Positions 11,776 through 22,976 of a stretch of 64,000 bases of DNA are shown here, in pieces. A model generated the notes under the pieces. The model did no database searches. It had not been told where the DNA came from and worked only from the letters and a program-made list of their open reading frames with translations. Every line of letters begins with the position of its first letter. The stretch's first letter is position 1. Location: assembly GCA_039707655.1 (NCBI GenBank), contig CM077676.1, forward strand, positions 81,617,895-81,681,894, read 5' to 3'. The stretch is from Elymus sibiricus (lineage: Eukaryota > Streptophyta > Magnoliopsida > Poales > Poaceae). Position numbers and translations under genes: made by a program.

Positions 11776-13800
11776 TTAAATGCATGAAAAATAGCAAATG
11801 AAGTTAGAAAGGGTTGAAATTTGAGGATGTGGCTTTGAATGGTGCATATTGAATGCACAAAAAGTCTGGAGTTGAAATAAGTTTAAAAAAAATGAAATGC
11901 GTTTGTAACACATGAGTTTTCGTCCGAAACCTTGATACTTCGAAGGAGATGGTCCAGTTTGTACACGAACTGCATCCAGTTTTTTCCGTAACCCTCTCAA
12001 CTTTTTAGCACATGCTATGTGGGTCAAATGATGATACCATGCCAAGTTTCAGCCTTTTCAGAGTTCATTTGTAGTGCTTTTCAATTTCAGGGTCATTTAG
12101 CTCAAAAAATCATTAAATGCATGAAAAATAGCAAATGAAGTTAGAAAGGGTTGAAATTTGAGGACGTGGCTTTGAATGGTGCATATTGAATGCACAAAAA
12201 GTCTGGAGTTGAAATAAGTTTAAAAAAAATGAAATGCCATTGTAACAGATGAGTTTTCGTCCGAAACCTTGATACTTCGAAGGAGATGATCCAGTTTGTA
12301 CACGAAGTGCATCCAGTTTTTGCCGTAACCCTCTCAACTTTTTAGCACATGCTATGTGGGTGAAATGATGATACCATGCCAAGTTTCAACCTTTTCAGAG
12401 TTCATTTGTAGTGCTTTTCAATTTCAGGGTCATTTAGCTCAAAAAAATCTTTAAATGCATGAAAAATAGCAAATGAAGTTAGAAAGGGTTGAAATTTGAG
12501 GATTTGGCTTTGAATGGTGCATATTGAATGCACAAAAAGTATGGAGTTGAAATAAGTTTAAAAAAAATGAAATGCCGTTGTAACAGATGAGTTTTCGTCC
12601 GAAACCTTGATACTTCGAAGGAGATGGTCCAGTTTGTACACGAAGTGCATCCAGTTTTTGCCGTAACCCTCTCAACTTTTTATCACATGCTATGTGGGTG
12701 AAATGATGATACCATGCCAAGTTTCAACCTTTTCAGAGTTCATTTGTAGTGCTTTTCAATTTCAGGGTCATTTAGCTCAAAAAAATCATTAAATGCATGA
12801 AAAATAGCAAATGAAGTTAGAAAGGGTTGAAATTTGAGGATGTGGCTTTGAATGGTGCATATTGAATGCACAAAAAGTCTGGAGTTGAAATAAGTTTAAA
12901 AAAAATGAAATGACTTTGTAACAGATGAGATTTCGTCCGAAACCTTGATACTTTGTAGAAGATGGTCCAGTTTGTACACGAAGTGGATCCAGTTTTTGCC
13001 ATAACCCTCTCTACTTTTTATCACATGCTATGTGGGTGAAATGATGATGCCATGCCAAGTTTCAACCTTTTCAGAGTTCATTTGTAGTGCTTTTCAATTT
13101 CAGGGTCATTTAGCTCAAAAAATCATTAAATGCATGAAAAATAGCAAATGAAGTTAGAAAGGGTTGAAATTTGAGGATGTGGCTTTGAATGGTGCATATT
13201 GAATGCACAAAAAGTCTGGAGTTGAAATAAGTTTAAAAAAAATGAAATGCGTTTGTAACACATGAGTTTTCGTCCGAAACCTTGATACTTCGAAGGAGAT
13301 GGTCCAGTTTGTACACGAACTGCATCCAGTTTTTTCCGTAACCCTCTCAACTTTTTAGCACATGCTATGTGGGTCAAATGATGATACCATGCCAAGTTTC
13401 AGCCTTTTCAGAGTTCATTTGTAGTGCTTTTCAATTTCAGGGTCATTTAGCTCAAAAAATCATTAAATGCATGAAAAATAGCAAATGAAGTTAGAAAGGG
13501 TTGAAATTTGAGGACGTGGCTTTGAATGGTGCATATTGAATGCACAAAAAGTCTGGAGTTGAAATAAGTTTAAAAAAAATGAAATGCCATTGTAACAGAT
13601 GAGTTTTCGTCCGAAACCTTGATACTTCGAAGGAGATGATCCAGTTTGTACACGAAGTGCATCCAGTTTTTGCCGTAACCCTCTCAACTTTTTATCACAT
13701 GCTATGTGGGTGAAATGATGATACCATGCCAAGTTTCAACCTTTTCAGAGTTCATTTGTAGTGCTTTTCAATTTCAGGGTCATTTAGCTCAAAAAAATCA
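11776..13800. repeat. Hexamer higher-order repeat copy 1 (A-B'-C-E-A-B'), 2,025 bp
   Basis: Starts are 11776, 12113, 12451, 12789, 13126 and 13463. Slot 6 (B') is marked by GCCATTGTAAC with TTTATCACATG. Slot 2 at 12113 has the B' marker GCCATTG but the B marker TTTAGCACATG, so it looks like a converted or chimeric unit. E gives a GGATCC at 12985-12990. Confidence 0.85.
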
Positions 13801-15825
13801 TTAAATGCATGAAAAATAGCAAATGAAGTTAGAAAGGGTTGAAATTTGAGGATGTGGCTTTGAATGGTGCATATTGAATGCACAAAAAGTCTGGAGTTGA
13901 AATAAGTTTAAAAAAAATGAAATGCGTTTGTAACACATGAGTTTTCGTCCGAAACCTTGATACTTCGAAGGAGATGGTCCAGTTTGTACACGAACTGCAT
14001 CCAGTTTTTTCCGTAACCCTCTCAACTTTTTAGCACATGCTATGTGGGTCAAATGATGATACCATGCCAAGTTTCAGCCTTTTCAGAGTTCATTTGTAGT
14101 GCTTTTCAATTTCAGGGTCATTTAGCTCAAAAAATCATTAAATGCATGAAAAATAGCAAATGAAGTTAGAAAGGGTTGAAATTTGAGGACGTGGCTTTGA
14201 ATGGTGCATATTGAATGCACAAAAAGTCTGGAGTTGAAATAAGTTTAAAAAAAATGAAATGCCTTTGTAACAGATGAGTTTTCGTCCGAAACCTTGATAC
14301 TTCGAAGGAGATGATCCAGTTTGTACACGAAGTGCATCCAGTTTTTGCCGTAACCCTCTCAACTTTTTAGCACATGCTATGTGGGTGAAATGATGATACC
14401 ATGCCAAGTTTCAACCTTTTCAGAGTTCATTTGTAGTGCTTTTCAATTTCAGGGTCATTTAGCTCAAAAAAATCTTTAAATGCATGAAAAATAGCAAATG
14501 AAGTTAGAAAGGGTTGAAATTTGAGGATTTGGCTTTGAATGGTGCATATTGAATGCACAAAAAGTATGGAGTTGAAATAAGTTTAAAAAAAATGAAATGC
14601 CGTTGTAACAGATGAGTTTTCGTCCGAAACCTTGATACTTCGAAGGAGATGGTCCAGTTTGTACACGAAGTGCATCCAGTTTTTGCCGTAACCCTCTCAA
14701 CTTTTTATCACATGCTATGTGGGTGAAATGATGATACCATGCCAAGTTTCAACCTTTTCAAAGTTCATTTGTAGTGCTTTTCAATTTCAGGGTCATTTAG
14801 CTCAAAAAAATCATTAAATGCATGAAAAATAGCAAATGAAGTTAGAAAGGGTTGAAATTTGAGGATGTGGCTTTGAATGGTGCATATTGAATGCACAAAA
14901 AGTCTGGAGTTGAAATAAGTTTAAAAAAAATGAAATGACTTTGTAACAGATGAGATTTCGTCCGAAACCTTGATACTTTGTAGAAGATGGTCCAGTTTGT
15001 ACACGAAGTGGATCCAGTTTTTGCCATAACCCTCTCTACTTTTTATCACATGCTATGTGGGTGAAATGATGATGCCATGCCAAGTTTCAACCTTTTCAGA
15101 GTTCATTTGTAGTGCTTTTCAATTTCAGGGTCATTTAGCTCAAAAAATCATTAAATGCATGAAAAATAGCAAATGAAGTTAGAAAGGGTTGAAATTTGAG
15201 GATGTGGCTTTGAATGGTGCATATTGAATGCACAAAAAGTCTGGAGTTGAAATAAGTTTAAAAAAAATGAAATGCGTTTGTAACACATGAGTTTTCGTCC
15301 GAAACCTTGATACTTCGAAGGAGATGGTCCAGTTTGTACACGAACTGCATCCAGTTTTTTCCGTAACCCTCTCAACTTTTTAGCACATGCTATGTGGGTC
15401 AAATGATGATACCATGCCAAGTTTCAGCCTTTTCAGAGTTCATTTGTAGTGCTTTTCAATTTCAGGGTCATTTAGCTCAAAAAATCATTAAATGCATGAA
15501 AAATAGCAAATGAAGTTAGAAAGGGTTGAAATTTGAGGACGTGGCTTTGAATGGTGCATATTGAATGCACAATAAGTCTGGAGTTGAAATAAGTTTAAAA
15601 AAAATGAAATGCCATTGTAACAGATGAGTTTTCGTCCGAAACCTTGATACTTCGAAGGAGATGATCCAGTTTGTACACGAAGTGCATCCAGTTTTTGCCG
15701 TAACCCTCTCAACTTTTTATCACATGCTATGTGGGTGAAATGATGATACCATGCCAAGTTTCAACCTTTTCAGAGTTCATTTGTAGTGCTTTTCAATTTC
15801 AGGGTCATTTAGCTCAAAAAAATCA
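13801..15825. repeat. Hexamer higher-order repeat copy 2 (A-B-C-E-A-B'), 2,025 bp
   Basis: Starts are 13801, 14138, 14476, 14814, 15151 and 15488. Unit order and nearly all diagnostic bases equal the neighbouring copies. Private changes seen are CTTTTCAAAGTTC at the end of C (near 14760) and CACAATAAGTC in B' (near 15571). GGATCC lies at 15010-15015. Confidence 0.88.
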
Positions 15826-17850
15826 TTAAATGCATGAAAAATAGCAAATGAAGTTAGAAAGGGTTGAAATTTGAGGATGTGGCTTTGAATGGTGCATATT
15901 GAATGCACAAAAAGTCTGGAGTTGAAATAAGTTTAAAAAAAATGAAATGCGTTTGTAACACATGAGTTTTCGTCCGAAACCTTGATACTTCGAAGGAGAT
16001 GGTCCAGTTTGTACACGAACTGCATCCAGTTTTTTCCGTAACCCTCTCAACTTTTTAGCACATGCTATGTGGGTCAAATGATGATACCATGCCAAGTTTC
16101 AGCCTTTTCAGAGTTCATTTGTAGTGCTTTTCAATTTCAGGGTCATTTAGCTCAAAAAATCATTAAATGCATGAAAAATAGCAAATGAAGTTAGAAAGGG
16201 TTGAAATTTGAGGACGTGGCTTTGAATGGTGCATATTGAATGCACAAAAAGTCTGGAGTTGAAATAAGTTTAAAAAAAATGAAATGCCTTTGTAACAGAT
16301 GAGTTTTCGTCCGAAACCTTGATACTTCGAAGGAGATGATCCAGTTTGTACATGAAGTGCATCCAGTTTTTGCCGTAACCCTCTCAACTTTTTAGCACAT
16401 GCTATGTGGGTGAAATGATGATACCATGCCAAGTTTCAACCTTTTCAGAGTTCATTTGTAGTGCTTTTCAATTTCAGGGTCATTTAGCTCAAAAAAATCT
16501 TTAAATGCATGAAAAATAGCAAATGAAGTTAGAAAGGGTTGAAATTTGAGGATTTGGCTTTGAATGGTGCATATTGAATGCACAAAAAGTCTGGAGTTGA
16601 AATAAGTTTAAAAAAAATGAAATGCCGTTGTAACAGATGAGTTTTCGTCCGAAACCTTGATACTTCGAAGGAGATGGTCCAGTTTGTACACGAAGTGCAT
16701 CCAGTTTTTGCCGTAACCCTCTCAACTTTTTATCACATGCTATGTGGGTGAAATGATGATACCATGCCAAGTTTCAACCTTTTCAGAGTTCATTTGTAGT
16801 GCTTTTCAATTTCAGGGTCATTTAGCTCAAAAAAATCATTAAATGCATGAAAAATAGCAAATGAAGTTAGAAAGGGTTGAAATTTGAGGATGTGGCTTTG
16901 AATGGTGCATATTGAATGCACAAAAAGTCTGGAGTTGAAATAAGTTTAAAAAAAATGAAATGACTTTGTAACAGATGAGATTTCGTCCGAAACCTTGATA
17001 CTTTGTAGAAGATGGTCCAGTTTGTACACGAAGTGGATCCAGTTTTTGCCATAACCCTCTCTACTTTTTATCACATGCTATGTGGGTGAAATGATGATGC
17101 CATGCCAAGTTTCAACCTTTTCAGAGTTCATTTGTAGTGCTTTTCAATTTCAGGGTCATTTAGCTCAAAAAATCATTAAATGCATGAAAAATAGCAAATG
17201 AAGTTAGAAAGGGTTGAAATTTGAGGATGTGGCTTTGAATGGTGCATATTGAATGCACAAAAAGTCTGGAGTTGAAATAAGTTTAAAAAAAATGAAATGC
17301 GTTTGTAACACATGAGTTTTCGTCCGAAACCTTGATACTTCGAAGGAGATGGTCCAGTTTGTACACGAACTGCATCCAGTTTTTTCCGTAACCCTCTCAA
17401 CTTTTTAGCACATGCTATGTGGGTCAAATGATGATACCATGCCAAGTTTCAGCCTTTTCAGAGTTCATTTGTAGTGCTTTTCAATTTCAGGGTCATTTAG
17501 CTCAAAAAATCATTAAATGCATGAAAAATAGCAAATGAAGTTAGAAAGGGTTGAAATTTGAGGACGTGGCTTTGAATGGTGCATATTGAATGCACAAAAA
17601 GTCTGGAGTTGAAATAAGTTTAAAAAAAATGAAATGCCATTGTAACAGATGAGTTTTCGTCCGAAACCTTGATACTTCGAAGGAGATGATCCAGTTTGTA
17701 CACGAAGTGCATCCAGTTTTTGCCGTAACCCTCTCAACTTTTTATCACATGCTATGTGGGTGAAATGATGATACCATGCCAAGTTTCAACCTTTTCAGAG
17801 TTCATTTGTAGTGCTTTTCAATTTCAGGGTCATTTAGCTCAAAAAAATCA
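15826..17850. repeat. Hexamer higher-order repeat copy 3 (A-B-C-E-A-B'), 2,025 bp
   Basis: Starts are 15826, 16163, 16501, 16839, 17176 and 17513. It matches copy 2 at the same 2,025-bp step. Differences seen are TTTGTACATGAAG in B and AAAAGTCTGG rather than AAAAGTATGG in C. GGATCC lies at 17035-17040. Confidence 0.88.
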
Positions 17851-18525
17851 TTAAATGCATGAAAAATAGCAAATGAAGTTAGAAAGGGTTGAAATTTGAG
17901 GATGTGGCTTTGAATGGTGCATATTGAATGCACAAAAAGTCTGGAGTTGAAATAAGTTTAAAAAAAATGAAATGCGTTTGTAACACATGAGTTTTCGTCC
18001 GAAACCTTGATACTTCGAAGGAGATGGTCCAGTTTGTACACGAACTGCATCCAGTTTTTTCCGTAACCCTCTCAACTTTTTAGCACATGCTATGTGGGTC
18101 AAATGATGATACCATGCCAAGTTTCAGCCTTTTCAGAGTTCATTTGTAGTGCTTTTCAATTTCAGGGTCATTTAGCTCAAAAAATCATTAAATGCATGAA
18201 AAATAGCAAATGAAGTTAGAAAGGGTTGAAATTTGAGGACGTGGCTTTGAATGGTGCATATTGAATGCACAAAAAGTCTGGAGTTGAAATAAGTTTAAAA
18301 AAAATGAAATGCCTTTGTAACAGATGAGTTTTCGTCCGAAACCTTGATACTTCGAAGGAGATGATCCAGTTTGTACACGAAGTGCATCCAGTTTTTGCCG
18401 TAACCCTCTCAACTTTTTAGCACATGCTATGTGGGTGAAAATATGATACCATGCCAAGTTTCAACCTTTTCAGAGTTCATTTGTAGTGCTTTTCAATTTC
18501 AGGGTCATTTAGCTCAAAAAAATCT
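17851..18525. repeat. Truncated fourth hexamer, A-B only
   Basis: Starts are 17851 (A) and 18188 (B, ACGTGGC and GATGATCC as in the hexamers). B has a private GTGAAAATATGATACC. The following unit begins as the expected C (AATCTTTAAATG, GATTTGG) and then switches to X, so the hexamer domain ends inside the monomer at 18526. Confidence 0.8.
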
Positions 18526-18862
18526 TTAAATGCATGAAAAATAGCAAATGAAGTTAGAAAGGGTTGAAATTTGAGGATTTGGCTTTGAATGGTGCATATT
18601 GAATGCACAAAAATTCTGGAGTTGAAATAAGTTTAAAAAAATGAAATGCCTTTCTAACAGATGAGTTTTCGTTCGAAACCTTGATACTTCGAAGGAGATG
18701 GTCCAGTTTGTACACGAAGTGCATCCAGTTTTTGCCGTAACCCTCTCAACATTTTATCACATGCTATGTGGGTGAAATGATGATACCATGCCAAGTTTCA
18801 ACCTTTTCAGAGTTTATTTGTAGTGCTTTTCAATTTCAGGGTCATTTAGCTCAAAAAAATCA
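18526..18862. repeat. Chimeric C/X monomer at the hexamer-domain boundary
   Basis: The first ~80 bases are C-type (AATCTTTAAATG, GATTTGGC, TTGAATGCAC). From about 18605 the unit is X-type: AAAATTCTGG, CTTTCTAAC, CGTTCG, CAACATTTTATCAC. The switch coincides with the left edge of the 4,375-bp-period duplication, so this unit probably carries an exchange junction. Confidence 0.8.
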
Positions 18863-21612
18863 TTAAATGCATGAAAAATAGCAAATGAAGTTAGAAAGGG
18901 TTGAAATTTGAGGATGTGGCTTTGAATGGTGCATATTGAATGCACAAAAAGTCTGGAGTTGAAATAAGTTTAAAAAAAATGAAATGCGTTTGTAACACAT
19001 GAGTTTTCGTCCGAAACCTTGATACTTCGAAGGAGATGGTCCAGTTTGTACACGAACTGCATCCAGTTTTTGCCGTAACCCTCTCAACTTTTTAGCACAT
19101 GCTATGTGGGTCAAATGATGATACCATGCCAAGTTTCAGCCTTTTCAGAGTTCATTTGTAGTGCTTTTCAATTTCAGGGTCATTTAGCTCAAAAGATCAT
19201 TAAATGCATGAAAAATAGCAAATGAAGTTAGAAAGGGTTGAAATTTGAGGATGTGTCTTTGAATGGTGCATATTGAATGCACAAAAAGTCTGGAGTTGAA
19301 ATAAGTTTAAAAAAATTGAAATGCCGTTGTAACAAATGAGTTTTCGTCCGAAACCTTGATACTTCGAAGGAGATGGTCCAGTTTGTACACGAAGTGCATC
19401 CAGTTTTTTCTGTAACCCTCTCAACTTTTTAGCACATGCTATGTGGGTGAAATGATGATACCATGCCAAGTTTCAACCTTTTCAGAGTTCATTTGTAGTG
19501 CTTTTCAATTTCAGGGTCATTTAGCTCAAAAAAATCATTAAATGCATGAAAAATAGCAAATGAAGTTAGAAAGGGTTGAAATTTGAGGATGTGGCTTTGA
19601 ATGGTGCATATTGCATGCACAAAAAGTCTGGAGTTGAAATAAGTTTAAAAAAAATGAAATGCGTTTGTAACACATGAGTTTTCGTCCGAAACCTTGATAC
19701 TTCGAAGGAGATGGTCCAGTTTGTACACGAACTGCATCCAGTTTTTTCCGTAACCCTCTCAACTTTTTAGCACATGCTATGTGGGTCAAATGATGATACC
19801 ATGCCAAGTTTCAGCCTTTTCAGAGTTCATTTGTAGTGCTTTTCAATTTCAGGGTCATTTAGCTCAAAAAATCATTAAATGCATGAAAAATAGCAAATGA
19901 AGTTAGAAAGGGTTGAAATTTGAGGATGTGGCTTTGAATGGTGCATATTGCATGCACAAAAAGTCTGGAGTTGAAATAAGTTTAAAAAAAATGAAATGCC
20001 TTTGTAACAGATGAGTTTTCGTCCGAAACCTTGATACTTCAAAGGAGATGGTCCAGTTTGTACACGAAGTGCATCCAGTTTATGCCGTAACCCTCTCAAC
20101 TTTTTAGCACATGCTATGTGGGTGAAATGATGATACCATGCCAAGTTTCAACCTTTTCAGAGTTCATTTGTAGTGCTTTTCAATTTCAGGGTCATTTAGC
20201 TCAAAAAAATCATTAAATGCATGAAAAATAGCAAATGAAGTTAGAAAGGGTTGAAATTTGAGGATTTGGCTTTGAATGGTGCATATTGAATGCACAAAAA
20301 GTCTGGAGTTGAAATAAGTTTAAAAAAAATGAAATGCTTTTGTAACAGATGAGTTTTCGTCCGAAACCTTGATACTTCGAAGGAGATGGTCCAGTTTGTA
20401 CACGAAGTGCATCCAGTTTTTGCCGTAACCCTCTCGACTTTTTATCACATGCTATGTGGGTGAAATGATGATACCATGCCAAGTTTCAACCTTTTCAGAG
20501 TTTATTTGTAGTGCTTTTCAATTTCAGGGTCATTTAGCTCAAAAAAATCATTAAATGCATGAAAAATAGCAAATGAAGTTAGAAAGGGTTGAAATTTGAG
20601 GATGTGGCTTTGAATGGTGCATATTGAATGCACAAAAAGTCTGGAGTTGAAATAAGTTTAAAAAAAATGAAATGCCTTTGTAACAGATGAGTTTTCGTCC
20701 GAAACCTTGATACTTCGAAGGAGATGGTCCAGTTTGTACACGAAGTGCATGCAGTTTTTGCTGTAACCCTCTCAACTTTTTAGCACATGCTATGTGGGTG
20801 AAATGATGATACCATGCCAAGTTTCAACCTTTTCAGAGTTCATTTGTAGTGCTTTTCAATTTCAGGGTCATTTAGCTCAGAAAAATCATTAAATGCATGA
20901 AAAATAGCAAATGAAGTTAGAAAGGGTTGAAATTTGAGGATGTGGCTTTGAATGGTGCATATTGAATGCACAAAAAGTCTGGAGTTGAAATAAGTTTAAA
21001 AAAATGAAATGCCTTTGTAACAGATGAGTTTTCTTCCGAAACCTTGATACTTCGAAGGAGATGGTCCAGTTTGTACACGAAGTGCATCCAGTTTTTGCCG
21101 TAACCCTCTCAACTTTTTAGCACATGCTATGTGGGTGAAATGATGATACCATGCCAAGTTTCAACCTTTTCAGAGTTCATTTGTAGTGCTCAGGGTCATT
21201 TAGCTCAAAAAATCATTAAATGCATGAAAAATAGCAAATGAAGTTAGAAAGGGTTGAAATTTGAGGATGTGGCTTTGAATGGTGCATATTAAATGCACAA
21301 AAATTCTGGAGTTGAAATAAGTTTAAAAAAAATGAAATGCGTTTGTAACACATGAGTTTTCGTCCGAAACCTTGATACTTCGAAGGAGATGGTCCAGTTT
21401 GTACACGAACTGCATCCAGTTTTTTCCGTAACCCTCTCATCTTTTTAGCACATGCTATGTGGGTCAAATGATGATACCATGCCAAGTTTCAGCCTTTTCA
21501 GAGTTCATTTGTAGTGCTTTTCAATTTCAGGGTCATTTAGCTCCAAAAATCATTAAATGCATGAAAAATAGCAAATGAAGTTAGAAAGGGTTGAAATTTG
21601 AGGATGTGGCTT
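18602..21612. repeat. Long-period (4,375 bp) duplicated segment, copy 1
   Basis: Contains starts 18863 (A with TTTTTGCCG), 19200 (D with AAAATTGAAATGCCG and ACAAATGAG), 19538 (A, TTGCATGCAC), 19875 (B, CTTCAAAGG), 20213 (C, CTCTCGAC), 20551 (L, GTGCATGCAG), 20889 (Z, 9-bp deletion) and 21216 (X/A chimera ending GCTCCAAAAATC). All of these private variants recur exactly 4,375 bases downstream. Two differences were seen: T at 20948 against C at 25323, and T at 21440 against A at 25815. Confidence 0.88.
21216..21552. repeat. Chimeric X/A monomer (copy 1)
   Basis: The unit starts X-like (ATTAAATGCAC, AAAATTCTGG) and then becomes a normal A (GCGTTTGTAACACATG, CGAACTGC, GGGTCAAATG, TTCAGCC). It ends GCTCCAAAAATC. 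The same chimera is at 25591, so the exchange predates the long-period duplication. Confidence 0.8.
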
Positions 21613-22900
21613 CGAATGGTGCATATTGAATGCACAAAAAGTCTGGAGTTGAAATAAGTTTAAAAAAATGAAATGCCTTTGTAACAGATGAGTTTTCTTC
21701 CGAAACCTTGATACTTCGAAGGAGATGGTCCAGTTTGTACACGAAGTGCATCCAGTTTTTGCCGTAACCCTCTCAACTTTTTAGCACATGCTATGTGGGT
21801 GAAATGATGATACGATGCCAAGTTTCAGCCTTTTCAGAGTTCATTTGTAGTGCTTTTCAATTTCAGGGTCATTTAGCTCAAAAAATCATTAAATGCATGA
21901 AAAATAGCAAATGAAGTTAGAAAGGGTTGAAATTTGAGGATGTGTCTTTGAATGGTGCATATTGAATGCACAAAAAGTCTGGAGTTGAAATAAGTTTAAA
22001 AAAAATGAAATGCCTTTGTAACAGATGTGTTTTCGTCCGAAACCTTGATACTTCGAAGGAGATGGTCCAGTTTGTACACGAAGTGCATCCAGTTTTTGCT
22101 GTAACCCTCTCAACTTTTTAGCACATGCTATGTGGGTGAAATGATGATACCATGCCAAGTTTCAACCTTTTCAGAGTTCATTTGTAGTGCTTTTCAATTT
22201 CAGGGTCATTTAGCTCAGAAAAATCATTAAATGCATGAAAAATAGCAAATGAAGTTAGAAAGGGTTGAAATTTGAGGATGTGGCTTCGAATGGTGCATAT
22301 TGAATGCACAAAAAGTCTGGAGTTGAAATAAGTTTAAAAAAATGAAATGCCTTTGTAACAGATGAGTTTTCTTCCGAAACCTTGATACTTCGAAGGAGAT
22401 GGTCCAGTTTGTACACGAAGTGCATCCAGTTTTTGCCGTAACCCTCTCAACTTTTTAGCACATGCTATGTGGGTGAAATGATGATACGATGCCAAGTTTC
22501 AGCCTTTTCAGAGTTCATTTGTAGTGCTTTTCAATTTCAGGGTCATTTAGCTCAAAAAATCATTAAATGCATGAAAAATAGCAAATGAAGTTAGAAAGGG
22601 TTGAAATTTGAGGATGTGTCTTTGAATGGTGCATATTGAATGCACAAAAAGTCTGGAGTTGAAATAAGTTTAAAAAAATTGAAATGCCGTTGTAACAAAT
22701 GAGTTTTCGTCCGAAACCTTGATACTTCGAAGGAGATGGTCCAGTTTGTACACGAAGTGCATCCAGTTTATGCCGTAACCCTCTCAACTTTTTAGCACAT
22801 GCTATGTGGGTGAAATGATGATACCATGCCAAGTTTCAACCTTTTCAGAGTTCATTTGTAGTGCTTTTCAATTTCTGGGTCATTTAGCTCAAAAAAATCA
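21553..22900. repeat. Local dimer duplication (673 bp) between the two long-period copies
   Basis: Starts are 21553 (Z-like without the 9-bp deletion, CTTCGAATGG, CTTCCG), 21889 (L with GTGTCTTTG and CAGATGTGTTTTCG), 22227 (a repeat of the 21553 type) and 22563 (B/D chimera: AAAATTGAAATGCCG, then TTTATGCCG). Both Z-like units share a private GATACGATGCC followed by TTCAGCC, seen nowhere else, which marks a recent dimer duplication. Confidence 0.75.
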
Positions 22901-22976
22901 TTAAATGCATGAAAAATAGCAAATGAAGTTAGAAAGGGTTGAAATTTGAGGATGTGGCTTTGAATGGTGCATATTA

